DNA from: Amycolatopsis rifamycinica
GTDB lineage: Bacteria; Actinomycetota; Actinomycetes; Mycobacteriales; Pseudonocardiaceae
NCBI RefSeq assembly: GCF_000695625.1
Contig: NZ_JMQI01000001.1
Location: forward strand, 62,001 to 126,000
Length of the DNA: 64,000 nt
Direction: 5' to 3'
Position 1 is the stretch's first letter. Every line of letters begins with the position of its first letter. The notes under the pieces were generated by a model. It was not told where the DNA came from, searched no databases, and saw only the letters and a program-made list of their open reading frames with translations. Below, piece after piece: positions 1 through 9,869 of the stretch. The translations under genes were made by a program, and so were the position numbers.

Positions 1-33
1 GCCAAGGATGTCTTGATCCTGGGAGGCATTGTC

Positions 34-2430
34 ATGCCCGTGAACCGGAGAAACGCCCTGCGCGGTGGTGCCCTGGCGGCCGCTTCCACCGTGCTCTTGA
101 CCCGCCCGGCGTTCGCCGCGCCCGCCACCAGCGCGCCCGCGAACAGAGCGACTGCGAACAGCGCGGTCGCGGCGAGCCCGGTGCCCGCCGGGACCGCGGC
201 GATCGTCGCCGCCTACCGGCAGCTGCAGACCGGCATCAACCGGCCGTCGCCGGAACGCACGGCGGCGCTGGCCAACCTGGGCCGCGTTGCCAAGGCCTAC
301 AACGCGAGCCTGTCGGTGGCCGGTGGTGGAGCTCCACTGTGGACGGACTTGCCGCTCGGCCCGGGCAGCGACTACACGACTTCGATGTACGCGCGGCTGC
401 GCGCGATCGCCGTCGACTGGGGCACGCCGGGTGGTGCGCTGTCCGGTGACCCGGTGGTGCTCGACCGGATCAAGTCCGCGCTCGAACTGATCTACACCAG
501 CCAGTACCACGAAGACGTCGGCGAGATCGGCAACTGGTACACCTACGAAATCGGCATCCCGTACTACCTGCTGCACACGTTGTCGGTGGTCGCCGACCAG
601 CTGACCGCCGAGCAGCTGGCCCGCTACCTCAAGCCGGTCAAGCGATTCGTCGGCAACCCGAACCTGCGCGCGAACAACCCCTCGGTGATCGAAACCGGCG
701 CCAACCGCGCGGACAAGGCGCTCATCTCGATCGTGTCGGGTGCGCTGCTCGGCGACACGGCGTGGATCAAGACCGGCATCGACGCGCTGACCGACGTCGC
801 GGGCGGCGGTGCGGCGAGCGTCGTCGCGAAGCTGGACCGGGCGGCCGGTGACGGCTTCCACGTCGACGGCTCGTTCATCCAGCACGACACCATCCCGTAC
901 GCCGGGCACTACGGCATCGTGCTGCTCAGCGCGCTCGCCGGCGCCATCTACGTCACGCAGGGCACGGAATACGCGCTCCCGCAGCCGGTGAAGGACAAGA
1001 TCTACGCGCTGGTCGCCGACAGCTTCGCGCCCTTCGTCTACGCGGGCGCGCTGATGGAGCCGGTGCGCGGGCGGATGCTGTCGCGGCAGGGGGAGACCGG
1101 CCACGACATCGGCCACCAGCTCACCGTCGCCACGCTGGTGCTGGCCCGGACGGCGTCGGGCAAGACGAAGACCGACCTGAACGCGCTCGCCGCGAAGTGG
1201 ATCAAGGAGGGCGAGTACGCGCCCTTCCTGAAGATCCCGGATCCGGAGCGGTTCGCGCCCGGCCCGGACCTGGTGGCGACGCCGGGCATCGAGTTCGCGC
1301 AGGACATGCTGGCGTCGGGGGCCCGCCCGGCGCGGGTCGAGGCGACGCACCGCGTCTTCGGCCAGCAGGACCGGCTGGTCCACGTCACCGCCGGCTGGTC
1401 GGCTTCGCTGGGCGTCAGCTCGACGCGGATCTCGCGCTACGAGGCCATCAACGGCCAGAACCTCAAGGGCCACCACGTCGGCGACGGCGTGCTCTACACG
1501 TTCCTGCCGAACGCCAAGGGCCACTACACCGACGCCTACTGGCCGACGGTCGACCCGCTGCTGCTGCCCGGCACGACCGAGCACGACGGCCCGGTCGACC
1601 CCCGGTTCGGCGGCGTGCCGGTGGGCCCGAACCCGCACACCGGCGGCGTCCGCTGGGACGCGCGGCACGGCGCCCACGCGTTCGACTTCAAGAACTGGGA
1701 CGGGTCGCTGGTCGCGAAGAAGTCGTGGTTCTTCACCCCGGACGGGATCGTCTGCCTCGGTGCCGGGATCACCAGCACGTCCGCCTTCGCGGTGCGCACC
1801 ACGATCGAGAACCGCAACCTCGGCGAGGGCGGCCGCGGGACGCTCCTGGCCGACGGCCGGCGCGTTCCGGCCGACCTGGGGAAGGTGTCCGCGCTGCAGC
1901 GGCCGCGCTGGGTGCACCTGGAGAACGTGGGCGGGTACGTGCTCCTCGACGACGCTTCGGTGACGGCGGTCCGCGAAGACCGGACGGGCGCGTGGCGCGA
2001 CATCGACACGGGCGCCAACACCAAGGGCACCACGGCACCGCACACGCGCCGGTACCAGAAGCTCATCCTGGAACACGGGGTCAAGCCGACGGACGCGAAG
2101 TACGCGTACGCGGTGCTGCCCGGTGCTTCGGTGATCGGCACGCTGACGGCGTCCCGGGCGTGGCGCGTGCTGGCGAACACCCCGGTGGTGCAGGCGATCC
2201 GCGTGGCCGGCGGCACGGTGCTGGCGAACTTCTTCGCCGCGGGCTCGGTCGGTGAGCTCAGCGTGTCCGGGCCGGCGTCGGTGGCGGTCGGGCGGTGCGG
2301 GGCCCGGACCCAGCTCGCCGTCTCGGACCCGACGCAGCTGCAGGACAGCGTCACGGTGACGGTCCGTGGCCGGACCGTGGTGGTGCCGCTGAAGGGCACG
2401 TTCGGCGCGACGACGGTGGTCCTGGTGTAA
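34..2430 (+). CDS. Secreted polysaccharide lyase family 8 (hyaluronate/chondroitin/xanthan lyase-like)
   Basis: Probably cleaves an acidic polysaccharide outside the cell by beta-elimination. The 798-residue product starts with a twin-arginine-like signal (RRNALRGG at residues 5-12, hydrophobic stretch, Ala-rich cleavage region). It then has the PL8 layout: an alpha/alpha toroid to about residue 380 and a beta-sandwich C-terminal half. Candidate active-site segments are NWYTYEIG near residue 167, FHVDGSFIQHD...YAGHYG near 275-290 (catalytic His/Tyr region) and RGRMLSRQ near 345. I chose ATG 34 over an upstream in-frame TTG because GGGAGG sits 8 bases before it. The length is normal for the family. 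The substrate cannot be read from the sequence. A strong hairpin follows the stop. Confidence 0.88.
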   Translation: MPVNRRNALRGGALAAASTVLLTRPAFAAPATSAPANRATANSAVAASPVPAGTAAIVAAYRQLQTGINRPSPERTAALANLGRVAKAYNASLSVAGGGAPLWTDLPLGPGSDYTTSMYARLRAIAVDWGTPGGALSGDPVVLDRIKSALELIYTSQYHEDVGEIGNWYTYEIGIPYYLLHTLSVVADQLTAEQLARYLKPVKRFVGNPNLRANNPSVIETGANRADKALISIVSGALLGDTAWIKTGIDALTDVAGGGAASVVAKLDRAAGDGFHVDGSFIQHDTIPYAGHYGIVLLSALAGAIYVTQGTEYALPQPVKDKIYALVADSFAPFVYAGALMEPVRGRMLSRQGETGHDIGHQLTVATLVLARTASGKTKTDLNALAAKWIKEGEYAPFLKIPDPERFAPGPDLVATPGIEFAQDMLASGARPARVEATHRVFGQQDRLVHVTAGWSASLGVSSTRISRYEAINGQNLKGHHVGDGVLYTFLPNAKGHYTDAYWPTVDPLLLPGTTEHDGPVDPRFGGVPVGPNPHTGGVRWDARHGAHAFDFKNWDGSLVAKKSWFFTPDGIVCLGAGITSTSAFAVRTTIENRNLGEGGRGTLLADGRRVPADLGKVSALQRPRWVHLENVGGYVLLDDASVTAVREDRTGAWRDIDTGANTKGTTAPHTRRYQKLILEHGVKPTDAKYAYAVLPGASVIGTLTASRAWRVLANTPVVQAIRVAGGTVLANFFAAGSVGELSVSGPASVAVGRCGARTQLAVSDPTQLQDSVTVTVRGRTVVVPLKGTFGATTVVLV

Positions 2431-2435
2431 GGCGT

Positions 2436-2472
2436 CCCCGCCGGGCCGGTGCCCCGACCCGGTCCGGCGGGG
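2436..2472 (+). terminator. Rho-independent-type hairpin after the PL8 lyase gene
   Basis: Two 14-base arms (2436-2449 and 2459-2472) pair with one G-T mismatch around a 9-base loop, five bases after the lyase stop codon. There is no U-tract, which is usual for actinomycete terminators. Confidence 0.7.
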
Positions 2473-2497
2473 TCCTCACCTCGGTACGCTGCCGGTC

Positions 2498-3940
<1,443 letters not shown>

Positions 3941-3982
3941 CGTCCTTCGCCGGCGGACGACCTCCGTGTCCGTTCTGCCGGT

Positions 3983-4612
3983 TCAGCTTTCGTGTTCGCG
4001 TAACAGCCGGCGGACGGCGTTCCGATCGCCGTCGATCGTCATCCGGCCGTCGCCGATGGCCTCGTCGAGCTCGGAAGGCCGGTCCAGCAGCGTGTTCAGC
4101 GTCCGGGGATCGGTCCGGATCGTGGCGTCGGGATCGCCGGGCGCGCCCGGCTCGACCGTCAGGCGGCCCGGCTCGGTGCGGACCGTCCACACCCGAGCGT
4201 CCAGTTCGATGCGGTAGCACGCGGTGGCGCGCGGGCGGGCGGACCCGCGGAGGAACAGCAGCACGGAGGTGGCGCCGAGCGACGCGGACCGGGGGAGCGG
4301 GATTCGCGTGCCCCACGCGCCCAGCGCCAGCACGACCGGCTCCAGCTCGCGGCCCCATTCGGTGAGCTCGTAGACCGTCGAGGCGGCCGGGGGCGGCAGC
4401 CGGCGGCGGGCCACCACGCCGTGGCCCGTGAGCTCGCGAAGCCGGTCGGTGACCAGGTTCGAGCTGGCGCCCGGCAGCGCGCGGCGGACGTCGGAGAACC
4501 GCTGTGGCCCGAGCAGCAGCTCACGCACGACGAGCAGGGCCCAGCGCTCCCCGACGACGTCCAGTGCGCGGGCGATCGTGCAGGCGTCCCCGTAGCTGCG
4601 GCTCGTCGGCAT
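3983..4612 (-). CDS. HxlR-family transcriptional regulator with a C-terminal sterol-carrier-like domain
   Basis: The 209-residue protein has an HxlR winged helix at about residues 8-95 (CTIARALDVVGERWALLVVRELLLGPQRFSDV), followed by about 100 residues resembling an SCP2/DUF-type domain ending in GDRNAVRRLLREHES. It is transcribed divergently from a VOC gene, with an inverted repeat in the shared promoter region, which suggests local control of that gene. I chose ATG 4612 because the family motif begins just after it; the longer frame upstream would run through the putative operator. Confidence 0.85.
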   Translation of the reverse strand: MPTSRSYGDACTIARALDVVGERWALLVVRELLLGPQRFSDVRRALPGASSNLVTDRLRELTGHGVVARRRLPPPAASTVYELTEWGRELEPVVLALGAWGTRIPLPRSASLGATSVLLFLRGSARPRATACYRIELDARVWTVRTEPGRLTVEPGAPGDPDATIRTDPRTLNTLLDRPSELDEAIGDGRMTIDGDRNAVRRLLREHES

Positions 4613-4634
4613 AGTACGAATATACAACTCAGTG

Positions 4635-4649
4635 GTTGTTTTTAACAAC
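4635..4649. promoter_or_regulatory. Inverted repeat in the HxlR/VOC divergent promoter
   Basis: GTTGTT-TTT-AACAAC is a perfect 6+3+6 inverted repeat in an unusually AT-rich stretch between the HxlR start (4612) and the VOC start (4700). A TATATTC-like -10 for the regulator lies beside it. It is a plausible HxlR operator by position; binding is inferred. Confidence 0.5.
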
Positions 4650-4699
4650 TGCCGCGGCGTACGGTGGCCCGGTCAGGACGTCGACGGGAAGGAACGGTC

Positions 4700-5068
4700 A
4701 TGGGCCGGCCAGTCGTGCACTTCGAGATCATCGGCACCGACCCGGCGCGGCTGCGCGGGTACTACGGCGAGCTGTTCGGCTGGGAGCTCGACACGTCCGG
4801 CCCGGTGTCGGACCAGGTGTCGGAGCCGGGAAGCTACGGGTTCGTGGAGACGGACGGCCTCCCGGGCGGCGTCGGGGGCGGCGCGGCTCATGAGCCGCAC
4901 GTGGTGTTCTACGTCGGCGTCCCGGACGTCGCGGCCGCTCTGGCGGCGGCCGAACGCCTCGGCGGTACGCGCCGGATGGGCCCGGACCGCGCGCCGGGGC
5001 GGGATCTGGTGGTCGCCCACTTCGCCGACCCGGAAGGCAACCTCATCGGCCTCGCGGGCCCGGCCTGA
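4700..5068 (+). CDS. VOC (glyoxalase/bleomycin-resistance fold) family protein
   Basis: A 122-residue single-module VOC protein. It begins with the family pattern VVHFEIIGTDPARLRGYYGELFGW and ends with HFADPEGNLIGLAG, where the DPEGN turn and the metal-ligand positions of the fold normally lie. It is probably a small dioxygenase, isomerase or binding protein acting on an unidentified small molecule. ATG 4700 has GGAAGGA upstream. It is transcribed divergently from an HxlR regulator, which may respond to the same compound. Confidence 0.85.
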   Translation: MGRPVVHFEIIGTDPARLRGYYGELFGWELDTSGPVSDQVSEPGSYGFVETDGLPGGVGGGAAHEPHVVFYVGVPDVAAALAAAERLGGTRRMGPDRAPGRDLVVAHFADPEGNLIGLAGPA

Positions 5069-5117
5069 CCCGTCTCGCCCGAATGGCCTCGGCTGGAAGG
5101 CCGATGACGCAAGCCGA

Positions 5118-5143
5118 GCCCCGGAACCGTGCGGTTCCGGGGC
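5118..5143. terminator. Bidirectional hairpin between the convergent VOC and rpmJ genes
   Basis: GCCCCGGAACC (5118-5128) pairs perfectly with GGTTCCGGGGC (5133-5143) around a GTGC loop, between two convergent stop codons. Confidence 0.75.
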
Positions 5144-5163
5144 CCGGTGTGTCGCGTCCTGCG

Positions 5164-5286
5164 TCAGCCCTGGCGGGCCTTCGAGCGCGGGTTGTCCTTG
5201 TTGATCACGAACACGCGGTTGCCGCGCCGGATGACCTGAGCGCCCGGCTGGCGGGCGAGCGAACGGATCGAGCTGCGGACCTTCAT
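5164..5286 (-). CDS. rpmJ: 50S ribosomal protein L36, zinc-independent (Cys-less) paralogue
   Basis: A 40-residue protein, [21 protein letters not shown] at the N-terminus and [11 protein letters not shown] at the C-terminus, matching the YkgO-type L36. The Cys/Cys/Cys/His zinc ribbon of the ordinary L36 is absent. In many actinobacteria such C-minus paralogues replace the zinc form when zinc is scarce and are repressed by Zur. I did not identify a clear Zur box here. ATG at 5286 gives the expected family length. The gene stands alone, away from a ribosomal operon, as is usual for this paralogue. Confidence 0.92.
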   Translation of the reverse strand: MKVRSSIRSLARQPGAQVIRRGNRVFVINKDNPRSKARQG

Positions 5287-5359
5287 CGTGAGCCGTCCTT
5301 CCCGGGGCACTGGCCCCACACTCCCCTCAACCACCGCGAGGTCGGTTTGATTCCGCAAC

Positions 5360-6610
5360 TCAGCTGGTCTCGCGAGCCACCCAGCCCTGCAGGTCGTCGC
5401 CCCGGATGGCCGCGGCCATCAGCTCGGGGAACTGGTCCGGCGTGCACGCGAAGGCCGGGATGCCCAGCTCGGCCAGGGCCGCCGCGTTCTCGTGGTCGTA
5501 CGACGGGGCGCCCGAGTCCGACAGCGCCAGCAGTGTCACCACCTGGACGCCCGCGCCCGCCAGCTCGGCGATCCGGTGCAGCAGTTCCTCCTCGTCGCCG
5601 CCCTCGTAGAGGTCGCTGATCAGCACCAGCAGCGTCCGCTCCGGGCGCTCGACGAGGCCCTGGCAGTACGCGATCGCCCGGTTGATGTCCGTGCCGCCGC
5701 CCAGCTGGGTGCCGAACAGGACGTCGACCGGGTCGGCGAGGTGCTCGGTGAGGTCCGCGACCTCCGTGTCGAACGCGACGAACGACGTCTTCAGCGCCCG
5801 CATCGACGCCAAGACCGCGCCGAACAACCCCGAGTACACCACCGACTCGGCCATCGAGCCCGACTGGTCGACCGCCAGGATCACGTCCCGCTGCACCGCC
5901 TGCTGCCGCCTGCCGAAGCCGATCAGCTTCTCGGGGACGATCGTGCGCAGGTCGGGGGAGTAGTGCTTGAGGTTCGCGTGGATCGTGCGCGCCCAGTCGA
6001 CGTCGCCGGGACGCGGCCGGTGCGTGCGGGACGCCTTGTCCAGCGCGCCCCGGATCGCCGCGCGGGTGCGTTCGGCGAGCCGCTCCTCCAGCTCGGTGAC
6101 GACCTTGCGGACCACCTCGCGCGCGGTCTCCTTGGTCTCCTCGGGCAGCACGCCGTTCAGCGACAGCAGCGTGCCGACCAAGTGGACGTCCGGCTCGACC
6201 GCCGACAGCAGCTCCTTCTCCAGCAGCATCCGGGTCAGCCCGAGCCGGTCGACCGCGTCGCGCTGCATCACCTGCACGACCGTGCTGGGGAAGTAGCGCC
6301 GGATGTCGCCCAGCCAGCGCGCGACCCGCGGCGCCGACGCACCCAGGTTCGCGCTGCGCGGGCCGCCCGTGGCCTCCTCGTCGGGCTTGTCGTAGAGGAC
6401 CGCCAGTACCGCGTCCACGCCACTGTCCTCTTCGGACAACTGGGCGTCCGCCAGTCCGGACCCCGGCCCGGCGCCGTCGCCACCCAGCACCAGCCGCCAG
6501 CGGCGGACCCGGTCGGTGTCCGCGGTGTTCGTTGCCGCCTCCGCGGGAGGGAGTCCGTCGGCGGTGTTCGTTGCCGCCTCCGCGGGAGGGAGTCCGTCGG
6601 CGGTGCTCAT
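5360..6610 (-). CDS. VWA domain-containing protein of a MoxR-type operon
   Basis: The 416-residue protein has a C-terminal von Willebrand factor A domain with a MIDAS site: DQSGS at residues 248-252, Thr in GGGTDIN near 307, and Asp in [10 protein letters not shown] near 335. The N-terminal half is helical and charged. It is the last gene of a four-gene overlapping set (DUF5691, MoxR, DUF5682, VWA); its ATG overlaps the stop of DUF5682 (ATGA). VWA proteins paired with MoxR ATPases usually act as substrate or metal-loading adaptors. The first 31 residues contain an exact 13-residue duplication, [13 protein letters not shown] twice, encoded by a perfect 39-base tandem repeat. Confidence 0.88.
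   Translation of the reverse strand: MSTADGLPPAEAATNTADGLPPAEAATNTADTDRVRRWRLVLGGDGAGPGSGLADAQLSEEDSGVDAVLAVLYDKPDEEATGGPRSANLGASAPRVARWLGDIRRYFPSTVVQVMQRDAVDRLGLTRMLLEKELLSAVEPDVHLVGTLLSLNGVLPEETKETAREVVRKVVTELEERLAERTRAAIRGALDKASRTHRPRPGDVDWARTIHANLKHYSPDLRTIVPEKLIGFGRRQQAVQRDVILAVDQSGSMAESVVYSGLFGAVLASMRALKTSFVAFDTEVADLTEHLADPVDVLFGTQLGGGTDINRAIAYCQGLVERPERTLLVLISDLYEGGDEEELLHRIAELAGAGVQVVTLLALSDSGAPSYDHENAAALAELGIPAFACTPDQFPELMAAAIRGDDLQGWVARETS
6524..6601 (-). repeat. Perfect 39-bp tandem duplication at the 5' end of the VWA gene
   Basis: Two identical 39-base units (6524-6562 and 6563-6601) encode [13 protein letters not shown] twice. The length is a multiple of three, so the frame is kept. 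Identity at every base, including wobble positions, points to a recent slip or duplication. Confidence 0.9.
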
Positions 6611-8787
6611 GCGCCCACCCCCAGCAGCGTCGCCAGGACCGGCAGCACACGCTCGGCCCGGTCCTCGTCCAGTTCGTCAGCCACCGGCACCGCGCGGGCG
6701 GCGCCGGTGAGCCCGGCCGCGCGCTGGCCGATCGCCCGCTTCTCGGGCCCGCTGAAGGCGCCGAAAGTGCGGCGCAGCAACGGAAGCACCTCGGTGAAGA
6801 CGTCCTGGGGGATCGCCGCCAGCCACGCGTCGATCACCCGCAGCAGGCCCTCGTCGTGCACCAGCAGCAGCGCGCCGCCGTCGAAGAAACCCTCGACGTA
6901 CGCCGCGCCCGCCGACGGCACCACCCCCGGCGTGAGGGCGCGGCCCAGCCGCAGCTCGATGTCGAGCGCGTCGAACAGCCCGGCGTCGTGCAGGATCCGG
7001 GTGAGCCGCCCGGCCAGCAGCGGCGGCAGCGACGGCCGTTCGGCCAGCCGGGCCAGCGCCGCCAGCCAGCGTTCCTTCGGCTCGTCGCCCAGCAGGGAGG
7101 TCGCGTCGTGCACGCCGTCGACGAGCTTGGCCAGCCGGGCCGCGGCGTCGTCGTCGATGCCGTGCGCGGCCGGCGGGAGCCCGGCGCAGATCCGGTCCAG
7201 CATCCGGTCGGCGACCGCCCGCAGCGCGCCGGTGTCGGTGCCGCGGACGTTGCCGTACCGGGTCGCCCTGGCCAGTGCGGGCAGGGCCGCCATCAGCCGG
7301 GCGACGTCCGCGTCCGCCGCCGCGCGGGCGTCGAGCGCCGCGAGGGCTTCGGGCAGTGCCTCCGGCAGGTCGGCGAGCAGGCAGTTCTCGACGGCCGTGG
7401 TCACCTCGTCCAGCGGGGGTGTGCCTTCGACGCTGCCGCGGACCGCGGCGGTGGCCGCCGACGGGACGGTGGTGCCGTACACCGCGGCCGCGACCAGGTC
7501 GACCTCGAACGACGGTTCCCAGCACAGCGCCCACGTCTCGCGGAAGGTGCCCCTGTTCCGCCGCGCCGACGCCTCCCGGCTGCCCCACTCGATGCCCAGG
7601 ATCCGCAGCCGGTGCAGCAGCTTCGAGCGGTCGAGTCCGCCCGGCGTCCGCAGGTCGAGGTCGAGCTCCTTGACGACCGGGTCCTTCTTGAGCCGCAGGC
7701 GTTTCGCGGTCGCGGTGAGGTCCGCGGCCAGCGGGGGCTGCGGCACGCGGTCGGGCACCTCGCCGAGCCGTTCGCCGACCACCAGGCGCCGCGTGACGAG
7801 CTCGACCTGCACCTCGTCGCCGCCGCACAGCACCGACCGGGTGGCTTCGGTGACTTCGGCCAGCCCGGCCGACGACCGGCCCCGCAGCGTGGCCAGCGTT
7901 TCGGCGAGGCGGACCGCCTCGATGACGTGCGCGGTCGAGACGGGCAGGTCCTCTTCCCGCAGCACCGCGGCGACGCCGGTCAGCCAGCGCGTGGTGACGT
8001 CGCCGGCGGTGGTGAACAGGTGGTGGTACCAGCCCGGCGAGCGCACGCCCGCGCCGTAGCCGCTGGCCGTGGCGAGGCGGCCGTGCGTCCACGGCACCCA
8101 GGTGCACGCGACCTTCCGCTTCGGCAGTCCTTTGAGGACGGCCTGGTCGTGCGAGGCGGGCGGCAGCGGATCGGCCAGCGCGGGCACGTGCCAGGCGCCG
8201 CAGACGACGGCGATGTTCTCGAAGCCGTCCTTGCGGGTGCGGCGCAGCACCGAGCGCATGTAGGCCTCGCGCCGGGCTTCGGTGCCCCGAGGCGGTTCTT
8301 CGTCTTCCCGCACGGCGGTCATCGCTTCGGCGATCACTTCGAACGGGCTTTCGGTGTCGCGCCGCGACTCGACGACGTCGTCCCACCAGCGTTCCGGGTC
8401 GTCGTACCCACCGGCCGTGGCCAGCAGGGCCAGCGGGTCGACGGGCGGACCGGCGTGCTCGTCCGGCCCCGCGGCGAACGTGTGCGCGGCCGGGAGGTCG
8501 CAGAACCGCACCGGGATCCCGGCCTCGCGGGCGTAGGTGAGCGCCTGCCATTCGGGGCTGAAGACGGCGAACGGCCAGAACGCGGCGCGCGAGACGTCGT
8601 CGGTCGCGTAGGCCAGGAGAGCGACCGGCGGCCGCATGGCCGGGTCTTCGGTGAGTTCGACCAGGGCGTCGGCCTCGGGCGGCCCCTCGATGAGGACGAC
8701 GTCGGGTTCGAGTTCGGCGAGCCGCGTCGCCACGGCTCGGGCGGATCCCGGGCCGTGGTGGCGGATGCCGAGCAGGTGAGTGGTCAA
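6607..8787 (-). CDS. DUF5682 family protein
   Basis: A 726-residue protein with no settled function. Residues 1-210 carry GIRHHGPGSAR (7-17), VLIEGPPEADAL (31-42) and VVCGAWHVPAL (195-204). This spacing of His-containing motifs around an EGP motif resembles the TraB/EreA/ChaN-type fold, so a metal-dependent hydrolase-like or ligand-binding role is possible; that is my inference. The rest is helical repeat-like sequence. The start is TTG 8787, with GGAGA five bases upstream. The TTGA overlap with the MoxR stop indicates translational coupling. It is found here between MoxR and VWA genes, suggesting a subunit or regulator of that system. Confidence 0.82.
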   Translation of the reverse strand: MTTHLLGIRHHGPGSARAVATRLAELEPDVVLIEGPPEADALVELTEDPAMRPPVALLAYATDDVSRAAFWPFAVFSPEWQALTYAREAGIPVRFCDLPAAHTFAAGPDEHAGPPVDPLALLATAGGYDDPERWWDDVVESRRDTESPFEVIAEAMTAVREDEEPPRGTEARREAYMRSVLRRTRKDGFENIAVVCGAWHVPALADPLPPASHDQAVLKGLPKRKVACTWVPWTHGRLATASGYGAGVRSPGWYHHLFTTAGDVTTRWLTGVAAVLREEDLPVSTAHVIEAVRLAETLATLRGRSSAGLAEVTEATRSVLCGGDEVQVELVTRRLVVGERLGEVPDRVPQPPLAADLTATAKRLRLKKDPVVKELDLDLRTPGGLDRSKLLHRLRILGIEWGSREASARRNRGTFRETWALCWEPSFEVDLVAAAVYGTTVPSAATAAVRGSVEGTPPLDEVTTAVENCLLADLPEALPEALAALDARAAADADVARLMAALPALARATRYGNVRGTDTGALRAVADRMLDRICAGLPPAAHGIDDDAAARLAKLVDGVHDATSLLGDEPKERWLAALARLAERPSLPPLLAGRLTRILHDAGLFDALDIELRLGRALTPGVVPSAGAAYVEGFFDGGALLLVHDEGLLRVIDAWLAAIPQDVFTEVLPLLRRTFGAFSGPEKRAIGQRAAGLTGAARAVPVADELDEDRAERVLPVLATLLGVGA

Positions 8788-9869
8788 GAGATCTCCTGGC
8801 CCGCCCGGTAGAAGTCGGCCCAGCCGTCGCGCTCGCGGACCACGGTCTCCAGGTATTCGATCCAGATCGCGCGGTCGGCCACCGGGTCCTTGACCACCGC
8901 GCCGTGGATGCCCGCCGCGATGTCGTGCGGGCGCAGCACGCCGTCGCCGAAGTGGGCGGCCAGGGCGAGCCCGCCGGTGAGCACGCTGATCGCCTCCGCG
9001 GTCGACAGCGTGCCGGACGGCGACTTCACCGCCGTGCGGCCGTCTTCGGTGCGGCCCGAGCGCAGCTCGCGGAACACGGTGACCACGCGGCGGATCTCGG
9101 CCAGCTCGGCGGCTTCGGCGGGCAGCTTCAGCGAGGCACCCAGCTCGGCGACCCGGCGGCTGACGATCTCGACCTCGGCCTCGGCGCTGTCCGGCAGCGG
9201 CAGCACGACCGTGTTGAACCGCCGCCGCAGCGCGCTCGACAGCTCGTTGACGCCCTTGTCCCGGTTGTTCGCCGTCGCGATCAGGTTGAAGCCCGGCCGG
9301 GCCTGCACCTCCGTGCCGAGCTCGGGGATCGGCAGGGTCTTTTCGGAGAGGATGGTGATCAGCGAGTCCTGGACGTCCGCGGGGATGCGCGTCAGCTCCT
9401 CGAGGCGGGCCAGCTTGCCGTCGCGCATCGCGCGCAGCACCGGGCTTTCGACCAGCGCGGCGGGGCTCGGGCCCTCGGCGATCAGCCGGGCGTAGTTCCA
9501 GCCGTAGCGGATCGACTCCTCGGACGTGCCCGCGGTGCCCTGCACCAGCAGCGTCGAGTCGCCGCTGATGGCGGCGGAGAGGTGTTCGGACACCCACGTC
9601 TTCGCCGTGCCGGGCACACCGAGCAGCAGCAGCGCGCGATCGGTGGCGAGGGTGGCGACGGCGACCTCGATCAGCCGCCGCGGGCCGACGTACTTCGGGG
9701 TGATCACGGTGCCGTCCGGCAGCGTGCCGCCGAGCAGGTACTCGACGACGGCCCACGGGGACAGGTTCCAGCTGGGCGGCTTGGCCCGGTCGTCGGCGGC
9801 GGCCAGCGCGGCCAGCTCGGCGGCGTGGTCCTGTTCGGCGTGCGGCCGGAGGACGGTGGGGGCGGTCAT
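8784..9869 (-). CDS. MoxR-family AAA+ ATPase
   Basis: The 361-residue protein has Walker A GVPGTAKT at residues 84-91, an arginine-rich sensor region, and the MoxR-typical segment QDSLITILSEKTLPIPELG (166-184) just after the Walker B position. At the Walker B position the sequence reads ARLEELTR (154-161), so the canonical DE pair is EE. It presumably uses ATP to remodel the VWA/DUF5682 partners or their client. The start ATG overlaps the upstream DUF5691 stop (ATGA), and the stop overlaps the DUF5682 TTG start. Confidence 0.92.
   Translation of the reverse strand: MTAPTVLRPHAEQDHAAELAALAAADDRAKPPSWNLSPWAVVEYLLGGTLPDGTVITPKYVGPRRLIEVAVATLATDRALLLLGVPGTAKTWVSEHLSAAISGDSTLLVQGTAGTSEESIRYGWNYARLIAEGPSPAALVESPVLRAMRDGKLARLEELTRIPADVQDSLITILSEKTLPIPELGTEVQARPGFNLIATANNRDKGVNELSSALRRRFNTVVLPLPDSAEAEVEIVSRRVAELGASLKLPAEAAELAEIRRVVTVFRELRSGRTEDGRTAVKSPSGTLSTAEAISVLTGGLALAAHFGDGVLRPHDIAAGIHGAVVKDPVADRAIWIEYLETVVRERDGWADFYRAGQEIS

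Noticed and set aside
6524..6601. A CRISPR-like repeat of two 39-base units.
   Set aside because: The units are directly adjacent with no spacer and lie inside a coding frame; it is an in-frame tandem duplication.
5492..8059. A long open frame on the forward strand opposite the VWA and DUF5682 genes.
   Set aside because: It is Ser/Arg-rich low-complexity translation of the opposite strand of two clearly coding genes, as happens in high-GC DNA.
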